Source: an uncultured Clostridia bacterium (GTDB lineage Bacteria; Bacillota; Clostridia; Christensenellales; Borkfalkiaceae). Taken from it: a DNA stretch of 64,000 nucleotides. The notes beneath the pieces are model-generated. The model did no database searches. It was not told where the DNA came from and saw only the letters and a list, made by a program, of their open reading frames with translations. Where the stretch lies: contig CAKQKE010000002.1 in NCBI GenBank assembly GCA_934247935.1, positions 124,001-188,000 of the forward strand, written 5' to 3'. This document shows positions 51,157-59,977 of this stretch, one piece after another. Made by a program: the position numbers and the translations under genes. Every line of letters begins with the position of its first letter. Position 1 is the stretch's first letter.

Positions 51157-52989
51157 TTATTTTATATCGATTATGTCGCTGCCGAAATTGTTTTTAAGTA
51201 TCTCGACGTCTTTTTTAAACTCTTCTTCTTGTTCTTCTTTTTCTCTCGCGCGCTTAACGACGAGTTTGTACCCGCCGAGTTCTGCGGCGATTGAAGCAAT
51301 GGCGTTTTTGTGTTCTTCTTTATCAAGAAACTTAAACTCGCTGTCCTCTTGAGTAAGCACCGTAATCACGTTGTCGTCACCGACTGTTGCCGAAAGTTCT
51401 TGACAAGCCGCCCACAGGACGATTTGACCTTTTTCGCGAAGTTTTCTGATTATCGTGCCCCAAACTTTGTTTTTAGGGATCGGCGCACCCGAACTAATTT
51501 GCGGTTGAGATTTTGGTTGCAATTTTTCACCGTTTGAAAAATCTATTTCGTCTTCTTGCGGCGGCGGAACAAGCCCCTCCATATCGAACACGAAATCGTC
51601 TTTTTCTTTTTTATCTTGCACGACTACGTTTGGTTGAGAGAAACCTTGTCCGAAATTTTCTTCCGCATCATTTTCGGTCGTTGTCGAAAAACCGCCTTCT
51701 GTATAAACTTTATTCGTTTTATTTGCCGGCGAATTATCCGTTATCGAGGCGGCAGTTTGCGGTGCGTTTTTATATTCGGTCCCGCTAATTTTTCCCGGCG
51801 CATTTGCCGCACTTAACAAAACTTTATTATTCAAAACGTCGTTTAATTTTTTCTCTAACTCGCTCACCCTTGCGCAAAGCGCGTCCACGTCATAATCCTC
51901 TTGCGGTCTCGACGCACGAATGGCGCAGGTTTCCAGAATCACTCTCGGATGGGTGCTGAATTTCAAGTCGTTTTCCGCTTGAGAAAAGATTTCGAGACAG
52001 CGTAAAATTCTCTGCTCGGTAACCAGTAACGACAAGTCTTTAAGTTGGTCAAAGCGATCTTGCGGGAGTGCTAAAATATCTTTTGCGTTTTTAGCCGTCT
52101 TAACCATCATAAGGTTGCGCAAATAATCTATCAAGTCCTTTGTAAGCACGCCTACGCTCTTTCCCAAAGACAGTAAATTGTCAATTTCGGAGAGTACGTT
52201 GCCTATATTCCCGACAAAAACGTTGTAAACAACCTCTTTGATTTTATCGTTGTCAGACGCACCTATTACCTCTAAAACGTCTTTATAAGTGAGTTTTCCG
52301 TCGGTATAAGAAAGGCAGATATCGGCTATCGAAAGCGCGTCCCTGAAACTACCTTCGCCCGCGCGGGCAATCGCCGTCAATGCCTCGTCTTCGTATTTTT
52401 TTCCTATTTCGTCGTATATGTTTTTTATAAGCGAAGCGATCTCTTTAGTCGATACAAGTTTGAAGTCAAAGCGCATGCACCTTGACAAAATCGTTGCGGG
52501 AAGTTTGTGTGCCTCGGTTGTCGCAAGTATAAATACCGCATGTTTGGGCGGCTCTTCAAGAGTCTTTAAAAGGGCGTTAAACGCCTCGGTTGTAAGCATG
52601 TGCACTTCGTCGATGATATACACTTTATATCTGCCTACGACGGGCGGGTACTGCACCTTTTCCCTGAGTTCTCTTACGTGCTCGACTTTGTTGTTTGACG
52701 CCGCGTCCATCTCGACGATATCGAGACACGACGGGTCGAGAAGTTTTTTACAAACCTCGCACTCGCCGCAGGGCGAACCGTCAACGGGATGAAGGCAGTT
52801 TATCGCGCGCGCAAAAATTTTGGCGGTAGAAGTTTTGCCCGTTCCTCTCGCGCCGCAAAACAAGTACGCATGCCCGATTTTATCCGTTTTTATTTGATTT
52901 TTAAGCGTACGGACGATATGTTCTTGTCCTACGTAACCGTTTGAAAAATTTTGCGGACGGTATTTTCTGTATAAAGCGAGATAAGCCAT
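51157..52989 (-). CDS. dnaX: DNA polymerase III subunits gamma/tau
   Basis: 610 residues. Clamp-loader AAA+ ATPase: Walker A GARGTGKT (46-53), zinc Cys65/74/77/80 (CGECEVC), Walker B IIDEVH (125-130) and sensor ATTEAHKLPATILSRC. Residues about 360-480 are a variable Asn/Ser/Asp-rich linker, and 480-610 the tau-type C-terminus that contacts the polymerase. AAAGGGGAAG precedes the ATG, 30 bases after the sigH stop. Confidence 0.98.
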   Translation of the reverse strand: MAYLALYRKYRPQNFSNGYVGQEHIVRTLKNQIKTDKIGHAYLFCGARGTGKTSTAKIFARAINCLHPVDGSPCGECEVCKKLLDPSCLDIVEMDAASNNKVEHVRELREKVQYPPVVGRYKVYIIDEVHMLTTEAFNALLKTLEEPPKHAVFILATTEAHKLPATILSRCMRFDFKLVSTKEIASLIKNIYDEIGKKYEDEALTAIARAGEGSFRDALSIADICLSYTDGKLTYKDVLEVIGASDNDKIKEVVYNVFVGNIGNVLSEIDNLLSLGKSVGVLTKDLIDYLRNLMMVKTAKNAKDILALPQDRFDQLKDLSLLVTEQRILRCLEIFSQAENDLKFSTHPRVILETCAIRASRPQEDYDVDALCARVSELEKKLNDVLNNKVLLSAANAPGKISGTEYKNAPQTAASITDNSPANKTNKVYTEGGFSTTTENDAEENFGQGFSQPNVVVQDKKEKDDFVFDMEGLVPPPQEDEIDFSNGEKLQPKSQPQISSGAPIPKNKVWGTIIRKLREKGQIVLWAACQELSATVGDDNVITVLTQEDSEFKFLDKEEHKNAIASIAAELGGYKLVVKRAREKEEQEEEFKKDVEILKNNFGSDIIDIK

Positions 52990-53019
52990 TTATCTTCCCC
53001 TTTTGTTATTTTTAATGTT

Positions 53020-53598
53020 TTAGTCGTTATTTTGCTCGGTATTTTGCAATTTGTTGAGTATGCGCTGTTTCGCATTGTCTATAGACTTTGCGTCTTTATT
53101 CATAAGTTCGGCGATCTCGGCATTTTTCGAGTAACCTTTAAGCACGTATTCGACGACTTTTATTTCAAAATCCGAAAGCACCGCGCGCACTCTTTTTATG
53201 CCCTCTTCGCTGTTTTCTTCTTCAATAACGTGCGTCAGCGGGTCGGGTCCGGAAATGTTTTCGGACTCGATGTTTTCCAATGGCACGCTCTCGTTTAAGG
53301 GATAGTTTGCTTTTTTAGAATCCTTCGACACCTCTGAAAGAATGTTGTTTTTTATGCAAGTGGATGCGAATGTCTTAAAAGATGCGTTGCCTCTTTTATA
53401 AGCGTTTACCGCCTTTACAAGCCCGATATTGCCCTCTTGCAATAAATCGTCTCTGTTGCCGCCTTGAAGAAAAAAGTTGTTTGCGTGATATTCGATTACC
53501 GACTTATATCTCGAATAAATCACCTCGAAAGCATATTCGTCTCCGTCGTGATAAATGTCGACGAGTTGTTCGTCGGTATAATTATCATAATTTTCCAT
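53020..53598 (-). CDS. sigH: RNA polymerase sigma factor SigH-type
   Basis: 192 residues from the ATG at 53598, which overlaps the rlmB stop as TAATG; AGAGAAG precedes it. Region 2 (FEVIYSRYKSVIEYHANNFFLQGG, then DLLQEGNIGLVKAVNAY) and region 4 (DFEIKVVEYVLKGYSKNAEIAELM) are complete. Its place right after mrnC-rlmB matches sigH of Bacillus and Clostridia, which starts the switch to sporulation and competence. Whether this organism makes spores is not shown by this gene alone. Confidence 0.9.
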   Translation of the reverse strand: MENYDNYTDEQLVDIYHDGDEYAFEVIYSRYKSVIEYHANNFFLQGGNRDDLLQEGNIGLVKAVNAYKRGNASFKTFASTCIKNNILSEVSKDSKKANYPLNESVPLENIESENISGPDPLTHVIEEENSEEGIKRVRAVLSDFEIKVVEYVLKGYSKNAEIAELMNKDAKSIDNAKQRILNKLQNTEQNND

Positions 53599-54314
53599 TA
53601 TCTTCTCTGCCTTACAGCCTCGTAAACGGCTACGCCGGTCGCAACCGAAGCATTGAGCGAGTTTACGTTGCCGAACATGGGTATCGCTATAGTGACGTCG
53701 CATTTTTCTTTAGTCAAACGGCTTACACCCGTGTCTTCGCCGCCGACTACTATTGCGATATTGCCCTTTAAATCGGTTTTATAAATATCGTCGCCGCCAA
53801 CTTCCAGAGCATACACCCACACGCCGTTTTTCTGCAAATATTCCACAGCGGTATTGATGTTGGTTACTTTGGCGATTTTCATGTGGTTTGCCGCACCCTC
53901 GGAAATTCGCATTACCGTTTCGTTTACGCTTGCGCTTCTGTGCTTGCCGATAATTATTCCGTCGACGCCCGCGCACTCGCAAACCCTTATTATGCTGCCA
54001 AGATTATGCGGGTCTTCAATGCCGTCAAGCACCACTATAAACGAGCCGTTTTCGCCCTTTGATTCCAAAATATCGTCAATTTCACTGTATACGTATTCCG
54101 TAATATAGGCAATAAAGCCCTGATGCTTATGCGTTACGCTCTCTTTGTCGAGCACACACTTGTCGGCGAACTGAACCTTTACCCCCAATTCTCTTATGCG
54201 GTTTAAAACCTTTCTCGAAGGCTCGTCTCTCATGCCGTTTTGCACGAGAACTTTGTCTATAGAGTTTTTGCTTTTCAACGCCTCTTCAACCGCGTTTCTT
54301 CCTTCAACTTTCAT
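53598..54314 (-). CDS. rlmB: 23S rRNA (guanosine-2'-O-)-methyltransferase RlmB
   Basis: 238 residues. SpoU/TrmH knot methyltransferase: N-terminal substrate-binding domain VEGRNAVEEAL (3-13), then LDGIEDPHNLGSIIR (motif 1), VVGGEDTGVSRL (motif 2) and IPMFGNVNSLNASVA (motif 3). It methylates a guanosine in 23S rRNA with SAM. It overlaps mrnC by 11 bases. Confidence 0.96.
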   Translation of the reverse strand: MKVEGRNAVEEALKSKNSIDKVLVQNGMRDEPSRKVLNRIRELGVKVQFADKCVLDKESVTHKHQGFIAYITEYVYSEIDDILESKGENGSFIVVLDGIEDPHNLGSIIRVCECAGVDGIIIGKHRSASVNETVMRISEGAANHMKIAKVTNINTAVEYLQKNGVWVYALEVGGDDIYKTDLKGNIAIVVGGEDTGVSRLTKEKCDVTIAIPMFGNVNSLNASVATGVAVYEAVRQRR

Positions 54315-54708
54315 CTTTTACCTCGTAATTCAACAGTACGTTTAATCTGTCGGTTTGCCCCGTTATATACAAATATCCCACCAACGCCTCAAACCCCGTG
54401 GATTTGTTGTATTCGGCAACGGTAGAACTTTTTGCCCTTGTGCCCTTTTTCGTGTTTCTCGCTCTGCGGTATACGTCAGCCTCTTCTTCGGTCAAAAGGG
54501 GATAAATCGCATCGATAAACTTCGCCTGAGCCGAAGCCCTTACGATTTCCGACGCTTTCACGTTTAAAACACCTGACTTAAAATCGGTGTTAAACGCAAG
54601 TTTTTCCCTGACGTACAAAGAATAAACCGCGTCGCCGACAAACGCAAGCACGATGGGGCTCATACATTTGGCTTTTTGAATTGAAATTTGCTCGTTTACG
54701 TTAAACAA
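54304..54708 (-). CDS. mrnC: Mini-ribonuclease III
   Basis: 134 residues, one RNase III domain without dsRBD. MrnC matures 23S rRNA ends in Firmicutes. PIVLAFVGDAVYSLYVRE and the second acidic site ALVGYLYITG are as expected. The start is a TTG at 54708: GGGGAGAAG lies seven bases before it, and the next Met would cut into the first helix. First gene of the mrnC-rlmB-sigH-dnaX-ybaB-recR run. Confidence 0.95.
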   Translation of the reverse strand: MFNVNEQISIQKAKCMSPIVLAFVGDAVYSLYVREKLAFNTDFKSGVLNVKASEIVRASAQAKFIDAIYPLLTEEEADVYRRARNTKKGTRAKSSTVAEYNKSTGFEALVGYLYITGQTDRLNVLLNYEVKDES

Positions 54709-54716
54709 TAATCTTC

Positions 54717-54747
54717 TCCCCGCATCTTTAACGGGGTTTTAGCCCGC
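54717..54747 (-). promoter_or_regulatory. Alternative hairpins over the mrnC ribosome site
   Basis: On the minus strand GCGGGC-TAAAA-CCCCGT is followed by a second option in which CCCCG pairs with CGGGG, the bases that form part of the GGGGAGAAG ribosome site. Only one of the two can form, so this could set mrnC translation. Confidence 0.35.
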
Positions 54748-54789
54748 AAACAGACGCCAATATACCACTATAACTATAAATTACTATTT

Positions 54790-54818
54790 ATTATAACATA
54801 TCAGCAAATTTTTTACAA
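54790..54818 (-). promoter_or_regulatory. Promoter of the mrnC-sigH-dnaX-recR operon
   Basis: Minus strand TTGTAA (54818-54813), 17 bases, TATAAT (54795-54790) with extended TGT. Confidence 0.88.
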
Positions 54819-54839
54819 CTTATTATTATAATCGTACGG

Positions 54840-55108
54840 TAAAATTTTTAACACTTAAATATCACGCAGAAATTTTCACTGTTTTATTTACGATTATACC
54901 GAAATTTACCGAAAAAAACACTCAGCCCATTCCGACAAAACTTAAAACAACAGCAGTCGTTACCGGTTACAACGTAAAAGCATACTCACACTTCCAAAAT
55001 ATACAACTAAAATATACCCACTTTAAATACAACTAAATAAGAAACCCTTTCTTCCGCAAAAGAATACCTCACAAAAGAAAACCCGGCACTACAAAACCGC
55101 AATATAAG
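54840..55108. other. Gene-free stretch
   Basis: Lies between the start of one minus-strand unit and the end of guaB. AT-rich, no frame or RNA recognised. Confidence 0.5.
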
Positions 55109-55137
55109 AGCGGCGTTCGCAAATTGCAAACGCCGCT
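55109..55137 (-). terminator. Terminator of guaB
   Basis: Stem AGCGGCGTT/AACGCCGCT extended by GCAA/TTGC; the following minus strand is CTTATATTG, moderately T-rich. Confidence 0.65.
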
Positions 55138-55212
55138 ACAAAGTATTTTTAATTTATTCAATATACACGTCAAAACAATTTATTTTGATTTACTATGCCG
55201 ATAAACAAAATG

Positions 55213-56712
55213 TTATTGTATATTTTTATCTTTTACAAGCACGTCGTGTGCGCCTCCCTCGACTATAGAAACCGAACTTACAAGCGTAAGTTTTGCCTTC
55301 TTTTGGAAATCTTCTATATTCAATGCTCCGCAGTTGCACATCGTCGAGCGAATTTTAGCCAAAGTTGCCGCTACGTTGTCATGAAGAGGACCGGCATAAG
55401 GGACATAACTGTCGACGCCTTCGACAAACGAAAGTTTTGCCGCGCCGCCGAGGTCGTATCTTTGCCAGTTTCTCGCCCTTGCGCTTCCTTCTCCCCAATA
55501 CTCTTTCATATAACTGCCGTTTATAAGTATTTTATTCGTCGGACTTTCGTCAAACCTCGAGAAATATCTGCCGAGCATACAGAAATCCGCACCCATTGCA
55601 AGCGCGAGCGTAATGTGATAATCGTGCACTATTCCGCCATCCGAACAAATGGGAACGTATACCCCTTTTTCTTTAAAATATTCGTCTCTCGCTTTAGCCA
55701 CTTCGATTACGGCCGTCGCCTGTCCTCTGCCGATACCCTTTGTCTCTCTGGTAATGCAGATAGAACCGCCGCCGATACCTATTTTTATAAAGTCCGCGCC
55801 GGCATCTGCCAAAAATCTGAAGCCGTCGGCGTCGACCACGTTACCCGCACCTACCTTTACGGTATCGCCGTACTTTTGTCTTATCCATGCGATGGTGCGA
55901 CTTTGCCACTCGGTATACCCCTCGGAAGAATCGATACACAACACGTCCACGCCTGCTTCTACAAGTGCGGGGACTCTCGTCTCGTAGTCTCTCGTGTTGA
56001 TACCCGCGCCCACAACGTATCTTTTGTGTTCGTCAATAAGTTCATCCGGATTTTCTTTATGCTGAGCGTAGTCTTTTCTGAAGACAAACGCCACCAACGA
56101 GCCGTCGTCGGCAACTATGGGAAGAGAATTGAGTTTATGTTCCCAAATAATGTCGTTCGCCTCGGATAAAGTAGTGCCTTCCTTTGCGGTAACGAGATTT
56201 TTAAGCGGAGTCATGAAATCTTTTACTTTTTCTTCTCCCGTCATACGGCTTACTCTATAATCTCTGCCCGTAACAATGCCCAAAAGTTTTCCCGTTGCGC
56301 TGCCGTCGTCGGTTACGGCAAAAGTCGAGTGACCGTGTGCTTCTTTAAGTTTAAGCACGGTATTTAAGGTGTCGTCGGGCTTTATATTCGAATCAGAAAC
56401 AACAAATCCCGATTTGTATTTTTTTACTTTTTTAATCATTTCGGCTTGACTTTCAACCGATTGCGAGCCATAAATAAACGCCACTCCGCCCTCTTTTGCA
56501 AGCGCAATCGCCATGGTGTCGTTTGAAACCGATTGCATGATTGCCGAAACCAAGGGAATATTCATCGTCAATGCGGGCTTTTCTCCCTTTTTAAACTTTA
56601 CGAGCGGAGTTTTTAAAGACACTTTCGACGGTATGCATTGCGAATCAGAATAACCGGGGACAAGTAAATACTCGCTGAAAGTATGTGAAGGTTCGTTATA
56701 ATAATAAGCCAT
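55213..56712 (-). CDS. guaB: IMP dehydrogenase
   Basis: 499 residues. Oxidises IMP to XMP with NAD, the first step to GMP. TIM barrel interrupted by two CBS domains (about 105-220); catalytic loop GIGGGSICITRE with Cys319; flap and phosphate-site motifs SDGGI and MLGRYF follow. The N-terminal stretch SAIMQSVSNDTMAIALAKEGG resembles the subgroup seen in some Clostridia and protozoa. Own promoter close upstream; AAGGAA about ten bases before the ATG. Confidence 0.97.
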   Translation of the reverse strand: MAYYYNEPSHTFSEYLLVPGYSDSQCIPSKVSLKTPLVKFKKGEKPALTMNIPLVSAIMQSVSNDTMAIALAKEGGVAFIYGSQSVESQAEMIKKVKKYKSGFVVSDSNIKPDDTLNTVLKLKEAHGHSTFAVTDDGSATGKLLGIVTGRDYRVSRMTGEEKVKDFMTPLKNLVTAKEGTTLSEANDIIWEHKLNSLPIVADDGSLVAFVFRKDYAQHKENPDELIDEHKRYVVGAGINTRDYETRVPALVEAGVDVLCIDSSEGYTEWQSRTIAWIRQKYGDTVKVGAGNVVDADGFRFLADAGADFIKIGIGGGSICITRETKGIGRGQATAVIEVAKARDEYFKEKGVYVPICSDGGIVHDYHITLALAMGADFCMLGRYFSRFDESPTNKILINGSYMKEYWGEGSARARNWQRYDLGGAAKLSFVEGVDSYVPYAGPLHDNVAATLAKIRSTMCNCGALNIEDFQKKAKLTLVSSVSIVEGGAHDVLVKDKNIQ

Positions 56713-56744
56713 ATTCAGTAAATTCCTTTTTTAAAATTTTTAAT

Positions 56745-56773
56745 ATTATATATCACTGCAATTATTTAGTCAA
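56745..56773 (-). promoter_or_regulatory. Promoter of guaB
   Basis: Minus strand TTGACT (56773-56768), 17 bases, TATAAT (56750-56745). Confidence 0.9.
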
Positions 56774-57020
56774 TTTTCTTATGAAATTTTGTGTTTTTAC
56801 TTTAAATATTTATGCACATTGCCCAAAACGTTTATGCAATTAATACAGTTTTTAATGTTTTTACGCTGCAAATAATATAGCGGCTCTAATAGTCTGACGA
56901 TTGTTTTTCTCGCCCGATAAACAAAATATACCCGACCTTACTCGTCAAACAAAGGCAATAAATATTTTTAAAAATTCCGCCGCAACGAAAAAGTTGCGAC
57001 GGAAATTCTACTTAAACTAA
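56774..57020. other. Gene-free stretch
   Basis: No gene. GTTTTTACGCTGCAAATA near 56860 is at most a decayed half of the dispersed palindrome. Confidence 0.45.
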
Positions 57021-58397
57021 TTACTTGATAAATGCCCTGAACGCCTCGTAAGTTGCATATTCGTCAGCCTTGCTTACCACTTCGTAAGGAGCGTGCATAG
57101 ACACTACGGGTACGCCGATATCTACCGTATCGATATTGAGTTTCGCTATGTATTTAGCGACCGTTCCGCCGCCGCCTACGTCGACTTTACCCATTTCGGC
57201 AGCCTGCCAGATTACGCCGTTTTCGGCGAATATTTTGCGCACGAACCCTAAAAGTTCGCACGAAGCGTCGCTCGAACCGGACTTTCCGCCCGAACCCGTA
57301 AACTTGCAAATAGCCGCGCCGCACGAAAGCCACGAGTTGTTGTTTTTCTCGTAAACGTCGGGGAAATTGGGGTCGTAAGCCGCAGTTACGTCGGCTGACA
57401 AACACTTCGAATTGCTTCTGACAACCGCGGGGTTTTTACCGAAACTGTTGCAAATCGAGTTGAAAATATCTTCAAAAATCATGCATTGCATACCCGAAAC
57501 GCCTTCGCTGCCGATTTCTTCTTTGTCCGCAAGAATGACCATCGTAGTGTTTTCGTCGTTGTCATCGTCTAAAAGCGCGGTAAGCGACGCATATGCGCAC
57601 GAGCGGTCGTCGTGTCCGTAAGAACCGATGAGTCCTCTGTCAAAACCGACGTCTTTCGCCTTTGCTGCTGGAACGACAGAAAGTTCGGCAGAAAGGAAAT
57701 CTTCTTCTTTAATGCCGTATTTTTCGTTGAGAATTTTAAGCACGCCGAGTTTTATCGACTTTTCGTCTTCTCCGTCGGCAACGGGGATACAGCCGCACAA
57801 AATGTTGAGATTTTCACCCGTAAACGCAGTGCCGATAGGTTGAGTGTTGAGTTTTTGAGACATGTGCGGAAGTAAATCGTTTATATAAAATACAGGGTCG
57901 TTTTCGTCCTCGCCGACGTTTACTTTTACGCTGTTTCCGTCAGCCAACACAACAACGCCGTGAATTGCAAGAGGAATTGTCGTCCATTGATATTTTTTGA
58001 TACCGCCGTAATAGTGAGTCTTAAAGAAACTCATCTGACCCTCTTCATACAAAGGGTTGTGTTTTAAATCGAGTCTGGGCGAATCGATGTGTGCGGCAAG
58101 TACTCTTATGCCGTTTTTGGCGATATCGCCTTTACCGACTTTAAATAAAAATATGTTTTTAAGTTTGTTTACGTAATACTTTTTATCGCCTACTTTGACG
58201 TTTTCACCTAATACGTATTGTGTAAACCCAGCCTTTTCAGCCATAGCAACCGTTGTTTCCACAGCCTCTCTTTCGGTCTTGGATTCGTCGAGAAACTTTT
58301 TGTATCCTTCGCAATACCCGAAAATCTTATTGAGTTTTTCTTCATTGGCAACAGTGTAAATGTTTTGCTTTTTATAAGTCAAATCTTTAAGTTCCAT
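57021..58397 (-). CDS. M18 family aminopeptidase
   Basis: 458 residues, full length. Zinc peptidase of the aspartyl-aminopeptidase family, a large cytosolic dodecamer. Ligand and catalytic motifs in order: AHIDSPRLDLK (first His-x-Asp), DDRSCAYASL (bridging Asp), DKEEIGSEG (Glu pair), SADVTAAYDP and C-terminal MHAPYE (last His). AAGAAGGAGAC precedes the ATG. Substrates are likely peptides with N-terminal acidic or neutral residues. Confidence 0.95.
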   Translation of the reverse strand: MELKDLTYKKQNIYTVANEEKLNKIFGYCEGYKKFLDESKTEREAVETTVAMAEKAGFTQYVLGENVKVGDKKYYVNKLKNIFLFKVGKGDIAKNGIRVLAAHIDSPRLDLKHNPLYEEGQMSFFKTHYYGGIKKYQWTTIPLAIHGVVVLADGNSVKVNVGEDENDPVFYINDLLPHMSQKLNTQPIGTAFTGENLNILCGCIPVADGEDEKSIKLGVLKILNEKYGIKEEDFLSAELSVVPAAKAKDVGFDRGLIGSYGHDDRSCAYASLTALLDDDNDENTTMVILADKEEIGSEGVSGMQCMIFEDIFNSICNSFGKNPAVVRSNSKCLSADVTAAYDPNFPDVYEKNNNSWLSCGAAICKFTGSGGKSGSSDASCELLGFVRKIFAENGVIWQAAEMGKVDVGGGGTVAKYIAKLNIDTVDIGVPVVSMHAPYEVVSKADEYATYEAFRAFIK

Positions 58398-58427
58398 ATT
58401 GTCTCCTTCTTTTGTTTTCTTATAATA

Positions 58428-58456
58428 ATTATATTATATTTACAGAGATAAAGCAA
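58428..58456 (-). promoter_or_regulatory. Promoter of the M18 aminopeptidase gene
   Basis: Minus strand TTGCTT (58456-58451), 17 bases, TATAAT (58433-58428). Confidence 0.75.
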
Positions 58457-58495
58457 GTTTTTTTATGCGCAAATGACAATTTTACTTAAAAATAG

Positions 58496-58514
58496 TTACC
58501 TTAGCCTAACTCAA
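58496..58514. promoter_or_regulatory. Orphan DtxR/IdeR-like box
   Basis: TTACCTTAGCCTAACTCAA agrees with 15 of the 19 positions of the DtxR/IdeR consensus (core TTAGCCTAA). It is 40 bases upstream of the M18 -35 box, an odd place for a repressor site. The rest of 58515-58640 shows nothing. Confidence 0.25.
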
Positions 58515-58641
58515 TTTTCAACCCGATTCCCGTCTTAATAAAGTTTTTTATCTTTAACTAAAACCCATATTTTACCGTTTATTCTTAATCGGTTATAATG
58601 CAAAAATTTAAAAAACAATAACAAGAATTTCATTTTATGTT

Positions 58642-58669
58642 GTTTTTACGCAATACGTGTTTTGTAAAG
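58642..58669. repeat. Dispersed ATACGTAT-type palindrome, copy 9
   Basis: GTTTTTACGCAATACG, an intact left arm, followed by TGTTTTGTAAAG, 32 bases after the minE stop. Confidence 0.7.
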
Positions 58670-58700
58670 CGCACGGTTGCGCCGTTTATACTTATTGCAC

Positions 58701-58931
58701 CTATTTAATTGAATTGAACGATTTAAAGTCGTTGATTATCGCTTCTATACGCAGTTTATATTCCCCGTCGGTTTCGATTAAATTTATCGACGTTTTGCCC
58801 TTTCTTTCAAAATAATCGTCGATTACCTTTTCGACGTCAGCCGCAATAACCGACAAATTATCGATCGTCATGCCCGTTCTGTCGCTTTCAAGCACTTGCT
58901 TTACCCTGCCGATTTCCCTTGATTTTATCAT
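58701..58931 (-). CDS. minE: Cell division topological specificity factor MinE
   Basis: 76 residues. MinE drives MinD off the membrane and so sets up pole-to-pole oscillation. VKQVLESDRT is the MinD-binding segment, followed by VIAADVEKVIDDYFE and strand LRIEAIIND. The overlap of four bases with minD (ATGA) supports the call. minC is not present in the window. Confidence 0.85.
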   Translation of the reverse strand: MIKSREIGRVKQVLESDRTGMTIDNLSVIAADVEKVIDDYFERKGKTSINLIETDGEYKLRIEAIINDFKSFNSIK

Positions 58932-59704
58932 AACGACCTTTTAAGCCCCCTTTTGATACTTCCCCAAAACCCTTCGTAACCTTTTCTGAAACGGTAAATT
59001 TTATTAGTGCCTTTTTCGATATTGTTTGCAAGCATTTTAAATGCTTTACCCGATTTCCCTACCGCTCCGCCCACGCACAAAAGAACTTTATCGTCGTCCG
59101 GAATAACACCTATCATGCACACTTTAAGCACGCTTTCAATTTGTTCTGGCGAAAGAGTCGAACCGTCCACAACCAAATCTCCCCTGACCATATTCACAAC
59201 CAAAAACAAGTTTTCAAGCCTATAACTTTTAAGCATACCAATCACTTTATCGGCATCTCTTAAACTCGAAATATGCGGAGTTACCACGACGATTGCCTCA
59301 TCAGCCGACGACACCGCCCTATGAAATCCCGTATCTATCCCGGCGGGGCAATCGATCAGTATGTAATCGAAAATTTTATCAAAACTGTTGATAACCGCCT
59401 TTACGTTTTGCGAAGTTACGCTTCTTTTAAAACCGTGCCCCGACGCAAGTATATACAAATTTTTTTGAGCGTCGCACTGCACTAAGGCTTGCTTTGGCCT
59501 GCACCGCCCGTCGACTGCGTCTGCCATGTCGTACATAATTTTATTTTCAAGCCCCAGCACGATATCGAGATTATTTAAACCGAAATCCATATCGCACAGC
59601 ACTACTCTTTTGCCCATTGCGGCAAGGCATAGCCCTAAATTCGCCACAATCGAAGTTTTACCCACTCCTCCTTTACCGGATGTAATTACTATTTTTCTCG
59701 CCAT
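58928..59704 (-). CDS. minD: Septum site-determining ATPase MinD
   Basis: 258 residues. Deviant Walker A KGGVGKTS (11-18, signature Lys11), DMDFGLNNLD, and switch II DCPAGID. The C-terminus FWGSIKRGLKRSL is the amphipathic membrane helix. It recruits MinE, and in other bacteria MinC, to keep the Z ring at mid-cell. AGGAGATA precedes the ATG. Confidence 0.97.
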   Translation of the reverse strand: MARKIVITSGKGGVGKTSIVANLGLCLAAMGKRVVLCDMDFGLNNLDIVLGLENKIMYDMADAVDGRCRPKQALVQCDAQKNLYILASGHGFKRSVTSQNVKAVINSFDKIFDYILIDCPAGIDTGFHRAVSSADEAIVVVTPHISSLRDADKVIGMLKSYRLENLFLVVNMVRGDLVVDGSTLSPEQIESVLKVCMIGVIPDDDKVLLCVGGAVGKSGKAFKMLANNIEKGTNKIYRFRKGYEGFWGSIKRGLKRSL

Positions 59705-59723
59705 AAATATCTCCTATATGACG

Positions 59724-59750
59724 ATTATACAGCATACGTATTGTCTAAAA
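59724..59750. repeat. Dispersed ATACGTAT-type palindrome, copy 10, overlapping the minD -10
   Basis: ATTATACAGCATACG then TATTGTCTAAAAT. On the minus strand the changed left arm reads TATAAT, 20 bases before minD, and may serve as its -10 box; no good -35 is found at 16-18 bases. Confidence 0.6.
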
Positions 59751-59906
59751 TTGACAATTATGGTCGAATTTTGACTTTTTGTCAAACTTAATATTTGTGC
59801 TTTTATTCGCCAAGTCGCAAATATAATTTCCTTCTTAAATTTTTATCGCCGCCGATATATGCCTCCTTTATATACCGACAAACATCGCCTTTTTGTATAT
59901 AAAATT

Positions 59907-59941
59907 AAGGCGCAACAATGTAAAAACAACTGCTGCGCCTT
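59907..59941 (-). terminator. Terminator of dut
   Basis: Stem AAGGCGCA/TGCGCCTT with a long loop; the minus strand continues AATTTTATA. Confidence 0.75.
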
Positions 59942-59977
59942 TAAAAGCCGATATAAAATTTTATGATTTTCACGTCT

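Noticed and set aside
55195..56169. 324-codon open frame opposite guaB
   Set aside because: Antisense shadow of IMP dehydrogenase.
58200..58226. ATACGTATTGTGTAAAC inside the M18 aminopeptidase gene, like half of the dispersed palindrome
   Set aside because: The reading frame and length agree with the family here, so it is probably chance codon sequence, not an inserted repeat.
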